Shown piece after piece: positions 40,972 to 48,862 of a stretch of DNA of 64,000 nucleotides. This DNA comes from Anaerolineales bacterium (GTDB taxonomy: Bacteria; Chloroflexota; Anaerolineae; Anaerolineales; Villigracilaceae): contig JACKAV010000002.1 of the NCBI GenBank assembly GCA_020634895.1, positions 310,001-374,000 of the forward strand, given 5' to 3'. Below the pieces are notes generated by a model that searched no databases, was not told the DNA's origin, and worked only from the letters and a program-made list of their open reading frames with translations. Made by a program: the position numbers and the translations under genes. Numbering within the stretch: position 1 is the stretch's first letter; each line of letters starts with the position of its first letter.

Positions 40972-40987
40972 TTTGCAAGAGGTTCCA

Positions 40988-41449
40988 TTACTCTTCCCCT
41001 TTTGAGCGAAAGACCAGTTCTCCCTGACGGACAACGATAAACTCCACGTTCAATTCCCTGCCCAGATCCTCGCTTAGATGCTGCAGGTATTCAGAGGTGG
41101 CGACGCCTGTCTTCTCGTGCGACTCACCGAGGATGACAGTATGAATTTTGTTTTCCCGGATGATCTCCCGCAGCACATCCGAAAAAACACCGCTTCGTAC
41201 AGCCGTCCCGGCTGTGACACCAGCTTTCTCGGCGCGTTCCTGAGCCATCGTCAGCATAAAATCCCCGACCTCGGACAGTTCCTCTTCAATATCAACTACG
41301 ATCGGAGGACCGGCGCGGCTGATCAGACGCAGGTCAGACACATACAGGAATAACAGGTCGGCATCGTGCTGTTTGGCATACTGGATGGCAAAATCCTGGT
41401 TCGGCTGGCTTTCTTTTCCGCCGCGAGTGGGACATAACATGGTTGTCAT
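40988..41449 (-). CDS. Universal stress protein (UspA family)
   Basis: The 153-residue protein starts MTTMLCPTRGGKESQPNQ and has the Usp fold elements DADLLFLYVSDL, VTAGTAVRSGVFSDVL and KIHTVILGESHEKTG. The ATP-binding G-x2-G-x9-G-S/T loop is not clearly kept in the C-terminal part, so nucleotide binding is uncertain. It begins 25 bp after the ion transporter on the same strand. Such pairs often have the Usp domain regulating the transporter. Confidence 0.78.
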   Translation of the reverse strand: MTTMLCPTRGGKESQPNQDFAIQYAKQHDADLLFLYVSDLRLISRAGPPIVVDIEEELSEVGDFMLTMAQERAEKAGVTAGTAVRSGVFSDVLREIIRENKIHTVILGESHEKTGVATSEYLQHLSEDLGRELNVEFIVVRQGELVFRSKGEE

Positions 41450-41474
41450 TTATCACTACCTCTTCTCAATCTCT

Positions 41475-43184
41475 TTAAAAACGGATCAACAGCCAGATAA
41501 ACCCGACTGCCAGAGTCAAGTAGGTGACCGGAAGCCCCACCTTTAAGAATTTGACAAATGTGATGGGGTACTCGGTCTGTTCGGTGATACCAGCCGTAAC
41601 GAGGTTGGCTTCGCCGCCGATCAGAAAGCCGTTTCCGCCCATGGCTGCGCCCATCGAGAGCGCATAGTACAGGATCAAGTTCCCGGCTCCCGGTATGCTG
41701 CCCGTCAGGACGCGCACAATGGGCAGCATCGAAGCGGCAAGAGGGATATTGGCTACAAAAGTGGAAAGCGTGCCAACGCCGAATATGATCAGGAAAACGC
41801 CCAGGGGCAGGTTGTTTCCAACGACCTGTGCCATCCAACCTGCAACGGTGCTGATCAGCCCCACTTCCTGAATCGCGCCGACGAGCATGAACAACGCCAT
41901 AAAGAAGACCAGCGTCGTCCAATCCACTGCCTTTATCATCTGATGAATATCCGGGTTGAGCCAGATCAGGAGAATGGTCGCTCCAGCCAGTGCGGAGACT
42001 GCCGGGACAAGGTCCACGTGTTCGCCAAGGATGAAGCCGACAAAGACCAGAACGAAAACAACCAGCGCCTTCCAAAGGCTGCCAACATTCTCTATTCTGG
42101 CATTCTCCCGCAGCTTTTCGTACAAATGCGGCGAGATGCCTTCGGCGTTCTTTATTAATTCCCTGCGGAAATGGAACAGCACGTAAGCGCCCATGACGAT
42201 CAGGGCGATGATCACGCCAATTGTTTGATTGACGAGAAAGTCATTGAAGCCGATGCCTGCGTAGGCGCCGATCAATATATTGGTCGGCGTACCGACCAGG
42301 GTGGTAATCCCCGCAACATTGGACGCCAGAACCTCCGGAATGATCAATGCCAGCGGATCGATACCCAGCGCCATGCCGATCTGTAAACTGATCGGAACCA
42401 TCAAAAGCATGGTCGTAAAGTTATCGAGCAATGCCGAGGCGATGGACGTGATCGCCATCAAGATCACAACCAGCAGCCAGTTCCTGCCGCGGCTTATCCG
42501 ATATGCCTGAAACGCCATCCACTGAAAGATGCCGGTATCCTCCAAAATGGCGATGATGATCATCATCCCGATCAGCAGAAATACGACCTTCCAATCGATG
42601 TATTCGATTGCCTGATCGAAGGTAAGGATCTTCAGGCTGGGAGAATAGGCGCCGCCAATATAAGACACCAAAAAGATCGTGGAGATCCCTGCCAGGGCTG
42701 CTGTGGCGCTGTGCAGGAATTCGAACGCGATCAACAAAAGGACAATAAGGAAAACAAGGGAAGCGACCCAAAAACTGACGTCTATTCTGCGCTCCAGTTC
42801 GATGGTGTCGACGCGATAGATGTTTGCACTCCCCAGGTCGGCAAGAACTGTCTGGTCGATGGATACAGACCGGGGCTGGAAATGAGCGCGCTCAACAGTG
42901 ATATCCACACCGCCGCGGGGAACCGCATCCAGCGTAAGGGACCACGTTCCATCGCTTCGGCTTTCGGTCTCACCCAGCAGCTTTCCGCCATCATGCGCCG
43001 CCGCCGATATGGATGCGTTTTCAACGGGCTGTCCCAAACTGTCTTGAAGCTGACCACTGATAATGAACTCACCTGCCCGCATCGCATGACCGGGTTGGAC
43101 AATTAAGTTAGATACCAGGATAAACATGCACAATATCAGTCCCGCCATACACAAGTCCCGCAAATTTCGGGGAGATGTTTTCAT
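41475..43184 (-). CDS. ArsB/NhaD-family ion transporter with N-terminal carboxypeptidase-regulatory-like domain
   Basis: The ATG at 43184 (MKTSPRNLRD) has AGGAA upstream; the frame continues 70 codons further but without support. A signal or anchor helix (about 11-30) exports a transthyretin-like domain (about 38-110, ISGQLQDSLGQPVENASISA). Ten or more transmembrane helices follow from 138, with ITSIASALLDNFTTMLLMVP and GTPTNILIGAYAGI, signatures of the ArsB/NhaD/CitM ion-transporter superfamily. The substrate (arsenite, sodium or a carboxylate) cannot be told. The added extracellular domain is unusual. Confidence 0.82.
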   Translation of the reverse strand: MKTSPRNLRDLCMAGLILCMFILVSNLIVQPGHAMRAGEFIISGQLQDSLGQPVENASISAAAHDGGKLLGETESRSDGTWSLTLDAVPRGGVDITVERAHFQPRSVSIDQTVLADLGSANIYRVDTIELERRIDVSFWVASLVFLIVLLLIAFEFLHSATAALAGISTIFLVSYIGGAYSPSLKILTFDQAIEYIDWKVVFLLIGMMIIIAILEDTGIFQWMAFQAYRISRGRNWLLVVILMAITSIASALLDNFTTMLLMVPISLQIGMALGIDPLALIIPEVLASNVAGITTLVGTPTNILIGAYAGIGFNDFLVNQTIGVIIALIVMGAYVLFHFRRELIKNAEGISPHLYEKLRENARIENVGSLWKALVVFVLVFVGFILGEHVDLVPAVSALAGATILLIWLNPDIHQMIKAVDWTTLVFFMALFMLVGAIQEVGLISTVAGWMAQVVGNNLPLGVFLIIFGVGTLSTFVANIPLAASMLPIVRVLTGSIPGAGNLILYYALSMGAAMGGNGFLIGGEANLVTAGITEQTEYPITFVKFLKVGLPVTYLTLAVGFIWLLIRF

Positions 43185-43381
43185 ACTATTCCTAAAAAAG
43201 CCCACAGATTCTCCTTTCACCAAGAGTTTTGTTTTTTTGATCCCCCATTCATTATAGTACTCAAAACTTACCAGACCATTCTGATCCGAATATAGCAGGA
43301 AGCCTCTTTTAGAAAAAGACGATACATTTTTTGGAAATGCGCTGTAAAATCTATAAAATAAAAGCAGGGACGAATGGGAAT

Positions 43382-43801
43382 ATGCCCTACACATCTACAC
43401 CGAAAATTCGAAAGAACGCCAAACAATTACGCAGGGATCCAACTCCTGCCGAGGAAAAACTGTGGGTTCACCTGCGCGGACACCGCATGGGCGATGTCCA
43501 TTTCAGGCGGCAGCATGCGATTGGCAACTATATTGTCGATTTCTGTGCACCGAGCAGGAAGTTGATTATTGAATTGGATGGAAGCCAGCACTTGGAGCAG
43601 GAGGAATACGATAAAGAACGAACCGCCTTTTTGAACTCAAAGGGTTATAAGGTTTTGCGGTTTTGGAACAGTGATGTAATGAAGGACATTGATAGGGTGT
43701 TGACGGTGATTTGGAGTGTCTTGCAGGAAGAGCCTTCTACCCTCTCCGTCGCTGAAGCGATACCTTCCCCGTCCGAAGAACACGGACAGAGGAGGGCTTA
43801 A
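43382..43801 (+). CDS. DUF559 (Vsr-like endonuclease fold) protein
   Basis: The ATG at 43382 (MPYTSTPKIR) opens a 139-residue frame with the DUF559 pattern: RKNAKQLRRDPTPAEEKLW, FRRQHAIGNYIVDFCAPSRKLIIELDGSQHL and the FLNSKGYKVLRFWNSDV strand. The D...E-x-D arrangement (VDF and ELDG) matches the catalytic residues of the PD-(D/E)XK fold seen in Vsr-type nucleases, but no activity is proven for the family. The last ~20 residues (SVAEAIPSPSEEHGQRRA) are encoded inside a MITE-like repeat that starts at about 43740, so the original C-terminus was probably shorter. Confidence 0.8.
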   Translation: MPYTSTPKIRKNAKQLRRDPTPAEEKLWVHLRGHRMGDVHFRRQHAIGNYIVDFCAPSRKLIIELDGSQHLEQEEYDKERTAFLNSKGYKVLRFWNSDVMKDIDRVLTVIWSVLQEEPSTLSVAEAIPSPSEEHGQRRA

Positions 43802-43904
43802 CTCAATATTTTTATAAAACTCAAAGTTTTCACCCAACTCAAAATTAAATCCTCCCCCAATTGTGATCTCCAATTGGGGGAGGTGTCCGCTAGGACGGAG
43901 GGGG
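43740..43904. repeat. MITE-like palindromic repeat, unit A
   Basis: A 165-bp unit with inverted ends CCCTCTCCG (43740-43748, one mismatch) and CGGAGGGGG (43896-43904). It contains a perfect 13-bp hairpin (43851-43863 with 43871-43883). It overlaps the 3' end of the DUF559 gene and is repeated as unit B. Confidence 0.85.
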
Positions 43905-43927
43905 AAAGCACATCCATCACAAATCTA

Positions 43928-44087
43928 CCCCCTCCGCCTTCGGCACCTCCCCCGTCCAAAGTGCATGGACAGGGGAGGACGTAACCCTATATTTTTATAA
44001 AACTCAACGTATTTACCCAACCCAGAATCAAATCCTCCCCCAATTGTGATCTTCAATTGGGGGAGGTGTCCGTTAGGACGGAGGGGG
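43928..44087. repeat. MITE-like palindromic repeat, unit B
   Basis: A 160-bp unit with perfect 9-bp inverted ends CCCCCTCCG (43928-43936) and CGGAGGGGG (44079-44087), and the same 13-bp hairpin (44034-44046 with 44054-44066). It ends three bases before the nrdJ stop codon, so the hairpin may also end the nrdJ transcript. Confidence 0.85.
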
Positions 44088-44089
44088 TC

Positions 44090-46669
44090 TTAACACTCGC
44101 TATATCCGCAAGCGTAACACTTGCGGCAGCCTTCCTCATTGACTACAGCGGCTTCACCGCATTCGGGGCACAAGTCACCGATCTTCATTTTTGGGGCGTG
44201 CTCGGCGGAGTCGTGATGTCCGTTGCCATTGCCGTTGCTGGGCACATCTTCGACGACGATGCCTTCCTTATCGCGCAGGTATTGATCGAGCACCTGTCCG
44301 ATGCCGTCAGGCAGGGACTTGACGCGGTTCGGACCAAAGCCGAGCGAGCGTCCGCCGCCGATGCCGATAAGCTGAACGACAACTTCACGCATTCTGTCCA
44401 ATGGCGCAATGGGCGAAGCCATGCGCAGGATGTACGAGATCAAACGCCCGATCGCCTCGGAGACCGCGGCGGTTTCGGAACCTGCCTTGGCCGTATTCAC
44501 GAAAGTTTCAAAAGGCTGCGTCCCGCCGTTCTCGTTGATGGTGATGAACGCCTTGCCTACGGGCGTGTCGATGTTGAAGGTCTTGCCGGTCAATGCCTTG
44601 GGGCGCGGCTTCTTGGTGCCATGCCAAATGGTAGGTCCAGCCGGGGCGGCAGGGGCAGTTGTCGGCGCGGACTGAGGCGTCTCTTTCTTTTCGGCGGTCG
44701 CTTTCGTCTCCAACACCACCTTGTCGCGCGAACCGGTCACATATACGGTGATGCCTTTGCAGCCGAGTTCCCAGGCAAGCTGGTACGCGGTCGCCACGTC
44801 GCCTTCGGTGGCGCCCTCAGAGAAGTTGACAGTCTTCGAAAGTGAGTTGTCCACAAAGGCTTGCAGCGCGCCCTGCATACGGACGTGCTCATCGGCGGTC
44901 ACGTCGCCCGAAACCACAAAGGTATCGCGGACGTTCTGCGGAAGTTCAGCGATGTGCTGGCAGGTTCCCTCACTCATCACCTGCTCGACGATCTCCTGTC
45001 GTTTCTCCTCGCCCAAGCCAAGTTTCTTCAACGCCTCATCAAAGCGCGGGCTGGCATAGGTGAGTTTGAGGTCTTTGCCATTGTCGTTGACGTGGCGGAT
45101 ATACGCCAGCGCGAAGACGGGTTCGCAGCCGTAGCCCTCACAGCCCGCGACAGTGGCGATGGTTCCGGTCGGCGCGACAGTGGTCTGCGCGGCATTGCGG
45201 ATACCGTGTTCCTTGATACCCTTGACCACCGCCTCCCACTGGACCTCGGGCCTGCTCCAGTTATGCTCATAATTGACCAGCGATTTGGGCGCTTCCCATT
45301 TCATATCGTCCATATCGTAAATGGAACCTTGAATGGCGGGGAAAGGTCCGCGCTCCTGGGCAAGTTCAACGCTCGTCATCATCGAGTGATAACGGACGAA
45401 TTCCATCACCTGTGCGCCGAATTCCTGTCCTTCTTCTGAACCATAGCGGACGCCTGCGTGGTACATCAGGTCGGCAAGTCCCATAATGCCAAGTCCGATG
45501 CGGCGGGCGCGGTGTGCGGCTTCCTTCAACTGCGGCACCGCCGGAACATACGCATTGGCTTCCACCACGTCATCGAGGAAGCGCGTCGCGGTCACAACAC
45601 TTTTGCGCAACGTCTCCCAATCGACAGAGCCATCCGGTCCGCAATGTTCGTTGAGGTTGACCGAACCAAGGCAGCAATTCTCATACGGTCCAAGCCACTG
45701 TTCGCCGCATGGGTTCGTCGCCTCAAGCGGATACAAATGCGGAACCGGGTTGCTGCGATTGGCTGCATCAAGGAATAACACGCCGGGTTCGCCATTGTGA
45801 TGCGCCTGCTTGACGATCTTATTAAACAGTTCGCGCGCGTTGACTTTCTTATACGTATGAATGGTGATCCCAGCCGCTTCTGCTTGATCGAGCGTGCCGC
45901 TGAAACCTTGCTGCTTCATTTCCACCAGGTCGGGGAAGCGCAATTCCCATTCTTTGTCTTCTTTTACAGCTTGCATGAAGGCATCGGTGATCCCGACAGA
46001 GATATTGAAATTGGTGATGGCATTCTCGTTGAGCTTGCAGGTAATGAACTCTTCCACATCTGGATGGTCCACGCGCAGAACTGCCATGTTCGCACCGCGT
46101 CTTGTTCCGCCCTGTGCGATCTCACCGAAAGCGTGGTCGTACACGCGCAAGAAACCAACAGGTCCTGTGGCTTGCCCCGCCGAGGTTTGTACCAACGCGC
46201 CATGCGGGCGTAGGCGTGAGAAGGAGAATCCGTTGCCGCCGCCTGTCTGCTGAATCAGTGCGGCGTCACGCAGGGTTTGGAAGATGCCCGCGCCGTCACG
46301 TCCCATATCGTCGGTAATGGGAAGAACAAAACATGCGGCAAGCTGTCCAAGCGGAGTCCCTGCACCGGTAAATGTCGGAGAATTCGGGAAGAATTTCTTG
46401 CTTGAAAGCAGGTGGTAATACTCAACGGTACGCGCCTGTACGTCTGCGCCCCATTGTTCTTCGACCTTGGCAACATGATATGCCACACGCCAGAACATCT
46501 CCTCGACGTTCTCAGCGGGTTTGCCATCGTCACCGCGGCGGACGTAGCGCTTCGTCAGTACCTGACGCGCATTGTCGGTCAGGCTTGCCTTGGGCAGTCC
46601 CTTTTTCATGGGCGGTGTCGGCAGTAAGCCGTTCTTGACGATTTTTGTTTCAGCAGATTTTGTTGCCAT
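44090..46669 (-). CDS. nrdJ: Adenosylcobalamin-dependent ribonucleoside-diphosphate reductase
   Basis: The ATG at 46669 ([10 protein letters not shown]) follows AGGAGAATTC by seven bases. The 859-residue enzyme makes deoxyribonucleotides using vitamin B12. It has the NSPTFTGAG substrate segment, Cys113 in AACFVLPI, the radical-site motif NPCGEQ (319-324), [20 protein letters not shown] and a C-terminal Cys-rich segment ([22 protein letters not shown]) for redox transfer. An ATP-cone is not obvious at the N-terminus. nrdR lies directly upstream on the same strand. Confidence 0.95.
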   Translation of the reverse strand: MATKSAETKIVKNGLLPTPPMKKGLPKASLTDNARQVLTKRYVRRGDDGKPAENVEEMFWRVAYHVAKVEEQWGADVQARTVEYYHLLSSKKFFPNSPTFTGAGTPLGQLAACFVLPITDDMGRDGAGIFQTLRDAALIQQTGGGNGFSFSRLRPHGALVQTSAGQATGPVGFLRVYDHAFGEIAQGGTRRGANMAVLRVDHPDVEEFITCKLNENAITNFNISVGITDAFMQAVKEDKEWELRFPDLVEMKQQGFSGTLDQAEAAGITIHTYKKVNARELFNKIVKQAHHNGEPGVLFLDAANRSNPVPHLYPLEATNPCGEQWLGPYENCCLGSVNLNEHCGPDGSVDWETLRKSVVTATRFLDDVVEANAYVPAVPQLKEAAHRARRIGLGIMGLADLMYHAGVRYGSEEGQEFGAQVMEFVRYHSMMTSVELAQERGPFPAIQGSIYDMDDMKWEAPKSLVNYEHNWSRPEVQWEAVVKGIKEHGIRNAAQTTVAPTGTIATVAGCEGYGCEPVFALAYIRHVNDNGKDLKLTYASPRFDEALKKLGLGEEKRQEIVEQVMSEGTCQHIAELPQNVRDTFVVSGDVTADEHVRMQGALQAFVDNSLSKTVNFSEGATEGDVATAYQLAWELGCKGITVYVTGSRDKVVLETKATAEKKETPQSAPTTAPAAPAGPTIWHGTKKPRPKALTGKTFNIDTPVGKAFITINENGGTQPFETFVNTAKAGSETAAVSEAIGRLISYILRMASPIAPLDRMREVVVQLIGIGGGRSLGFGPNRVKSLPDGIGQVLDQYLRDKEGIVVEDVPSNGNGNGHHDSAEHAPKMKIGDLCPECGEAAVVNEEGCRKCYACGYSEC

Positions 46670-46734
46670 CTCGAATTCTCCTGTAAAGATTTTTTCTTCA
46701 CCGTAAGAGCGACCTTTCATGGGAACCATTACGT

Positions 46735-46768
46735 TCCAGTTCATCACGGGCGGGCCGCCCCTACATTG
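46735..46768. repeat. Possible fragment of a dispersed GC-rich palindrome
   Basis: In the nrdR-nrdJ spacer the stretch reading TGTAGGGGCGGCCCGCCCGT on the minus strand forms a short GGGCG/CGCCC hairpin. It resembles a widespread intergenic repeat type, but only one partial copy is in this window. Confidence 0.35.
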
Positions 46769-46784
46769 TTGACAGATACAAAAA

Positions 46785-46817
46785 GGCAAAGACACTCCCC
46801 CCTTGAGGGTCTTTGCC
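46785..46817 (-). terminator. Intrinsic terminator after nrdR
   Basis: On the minus strand GGCAAAGAC (46809-46817) pairs with GTCTTTGCC (46785-46793), followed by TTTTTG. It separates nrdR from nrdJ, so nrdJ needs read-through or its own promoter. Confidence 0.8.
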
Positions 46818-46825
46818 CTAACAAA

Positions 46826-47275
46826 CTAGTCTTCGAGTAACTGGTCGATCTCAGTGCGGATGGACTGGAGGTCATCCAAGCCCAGATACACGATCGCATA
46901 ACGGATGTACGCGATCTGATCCACCTCCTTCAAGGTTTGCATGACGAGGTCACCCACGACGCGGGAGGAAACCTCCGCCTTGCCCATTTTCTGCAATTTG
47001 ACTTCCACCTGCCCGATCATGCGCTCGATGTCCGCGGCGGAAACGGGTCGCTTCGCACAGGAAATGCGGATACCCCGTGCCATTTTCTCACGGTCAAACT
47101 CCTCGCGGTTGCCGTCCTGTTTGATGATCAGCGGTGTGGCGAGGATGGGACGCTCATAACTGCTAAAGCGCTGGCGGCACTTCAGACACTCGCGGCGACG
47201 GCGTATCCCGCCGTGGCTGTCGTGGGAAGTGTCCAACACTTTTGAATTTTGGTACTTGCAGTATGGGCAACGCAT
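46826..47275 (-). CDS. nrdR: Transcriptional repressor NrdR
   Basis: The 149-residue protein has the zinc ribbon (CPYC at 3-6 and CLKC at 30-33), the RRRREC...RFSSYER signature and an ATP-cone (about 48-138, FDREKMARGIRISCAKRPV). NrdR senses ATP/dATP and represses ribonucleotide reductase genes. Its position just upstream of nrdJ fits this role. I could not find a convincing pair of NrdR boxes in the flanking gaps. Confidence 0.96.
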   Translation of the reverse strand: MRCPYCKYQNSKVLDTSHDSHGGIRRRRECLKCRQRFSSYERPILATPLIIKQDGNREEFDREKMARGIRISCAKRPVSAADIERMIGQVEVKLQKMGKAEVSSRVVGDLVMQTLKEVDQIAYIRYAIVYLGLDDLQSIRTEIDQLLED

Positions 47276-47449
47276 TCAGAAAGGGCTCCAATGTTAGAAC
47301 AAATGACCCAGCCATATATGGGCGTACAAGCACTGCATCCCCGTACATATGGTCAAAGTGTTGGGCATTTTAGCACCTTGCTGAATTGTTTGCAAGAGTG
47401 AATCAGGATATTGCAATCTTAAAATATTGTATCGCCCCCGTTAAAGGCA

Positions 47450-48301
47450 TTAGATGGTGCGCAAAAACTCCATCACATGCGGGTTGAAATCATCAGGATG
47501 GCATTGATGCGGCACATGTCCGCAGACTGGGAACTGCTGTACCTTCACCAGGTTTGGCAGCAACTCCGCCAGCCGAGGAAAGGACGAAGGCGCAAGCGTT
47601 TGGTCGCGTCCGCCCCACAGGAGCATGGTCGGCTGGGTAATGCGAGACAGGTCCAGGTCCACGTGATGAAGCGTGCGCGGGATGTTGTAAATCCCTGAAG
47701 AGGCGCGTTTGTAATCCAGAGCCGTTTGATAGCGGATGTGTTCCGGCAAAATGTGCGTCTCGCGGTTACCGATATAGGAACTGAAACTGGTCATATCCAC
47801 AAAGAAGCGGAAGACCTGATACGGTGTGCGGTTGATGAGCGAAGTATTGATCAATTGGTGCCGGAACAGCCGCTGCAGAACAGGCGGAAGCTGCCCCATC
47901 GAATAGAACGGGTTGACGATCACAAGCGCCTTTACCCTGTCTGGATTGCGATAGGTGTACAGCAGAGAAAGTCCGCCACCCAACGAGTGACCGACAAGGA
48001 TCATCGGCTCGGTCAGACCAAGCGAGTCGATCCATGCCGAGAAATGGTCGTATGTATTCTCAACCGAGTAATCGTGCGAATGCGCGGGCTTTTCGCTTTC
48101 GCCGTGCCCAAGCAGGTCGAGGGCATACCCCGCATACCCGGCATTCGCCAATTCAGGCAACAGGTCGTCCCAATCATGCAACGATGCGGCAAGTCCATGC
48201 ACAAGAACAACAGGTTCCCCCTGTCCCTGCTGGACGTAGTTTACTTTTTTTCCATTTGCAAACACGTTTTTATACGTGATATCTTTCATCTCGAACTTCA
48301 T
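47450..48301 (-). CDS. Alpha/beta hydrolase
   Basis: The ATG at 48301 (MKFEMKDITY) has AAGGAAG five bases upstream; a TTG 15 bases earlier would include it. The 283-residue enzyme has VVLVHGLAASLHDWDDL (oxyanion loop), the LDLLGHGESEKP strand, nucleophile elbow LVGHSLGGGLS, Asp in LWGGRDQTLAP and His in VCGHVPHQCHPDDF. It belongs to the large group of 2-hydroxymuconate-semialdehyde-hydrolase-like or epoxide-hydrolase-like esterases. The substrate is unknown. Confidence 0.87.
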   Translation of the reverse strand: MKFEMKDITYKNVFANGKKVNYVQQGQGEPVVLVHGLAASLHDWDDLLPELANAGYAGYALDLLGHGESEKPAHSHDYSVENTYDHFSAWIDSLGLTEPMILVGHSLGGGLSLLYTYRNPDRVKALVIVNPFYSMGQLPPVLQRLFRHQLINTSLINRTPYQVFRFFVDMTSFSSYIGNRETHILPEHIRYQTALDYKRASSGIYNIPRTLHHVDLDLSRITQPTMLLWGGRDQTLAPSSFPRLAELLPNLVKVQQFPVCGHVPHQCHPDDFNPHVMEFLRTI

Positions 48302-48430
48302 TTTTCTTCCTTGCAATTTAAACTGATATATACTAACACATACGGCTTTGTTATACTTTATTTTGTGTTTTATTCAGCCTTACACACTCTTTACGACCAG
48401 ATATAGAAGACGGAATTAAAAGGAGCCAAT

Positions 48431-48859
48431 TTGCCAATCTTTTACGAGATATATCCGCAAAGAGACTTTCTATTGTATGTCCTCATGGGGCTTTGCACAG
48501 CAGACGATTATTTTAATACATATCATTCCATCTATCAGAAAGACGAGCGCCGCCATCATGGAATGAAGGTCCTGCTGGACGCCTTCAACGGCGATCTGGA
48601 CCTTGAAGTTAAGAATCTACATCAAGCCATAGCGCTCATGCAGGAAAACTTTCAGAAGAGGCATCCGCGCGACCGTGTGGCATATCTGACGAAAAACTCG
48701 GGTATGGTGAATATAAAAAACACCCTGTTCGCATTGGGCGGCAACCTCCCAATGGAATTGGAAGTTTTCCATAACCTGGCAGACGCTTTGCTCTGGCTGG
48801 GAATTCCTGAAATGCAAGAGGCGGTCTTAACATTCCGGGATCAGGTCGCCAACAACTAA
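48431..48859 (+). CDS. Protein of unknown function (142 aa)
   Basis: The frame opens with TTG at 48431, with AAAGGAGCC six bases upstream. The 142-residue protein begins PIFYEIYPQRDFLLYVLMGL, a beta strand pattern like SpoIIAA/STAS-type cytoplasmic proteins, then LLDAFNGDLDLEVKNLHQAIALM and a helical C-terminus. I could not assign a family. It stands alone, convergent with the hydrolase/ligase fusion gene. Confidence 0.6.
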   Translation: MPIFYEIYPQRDFLLYVLMGLCTADDYFNTYHSIYQKDERRHHGMKVLLDAFNGDLDLEVKNLHQAIALMQENFQKRHPRDRVAYLTKNSGMVNIKNTLFALGGNLPMELEVFHNLADALLWLGIPEMQEAVLTFRDQVANN

Positions 48860-48862
48860 ACG

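Noticed and set aside
46670..46825. Cobalamin riboswitch or NrdR boxes before nrdJ
   Set aside because: The spacer is too short for a B12 riboswitch, lacks its conserved boxes, and has no pair of NrdR-box palindromes; only a terminator and a GC-rich hairpin are visible.
47312..47321. CCATATATGG palindrome upstream of nrdR as an NrdR box
   Set aside because: It does not fit the ACAC...GTGT form of NrdR boxes and has no properly spaced partner.
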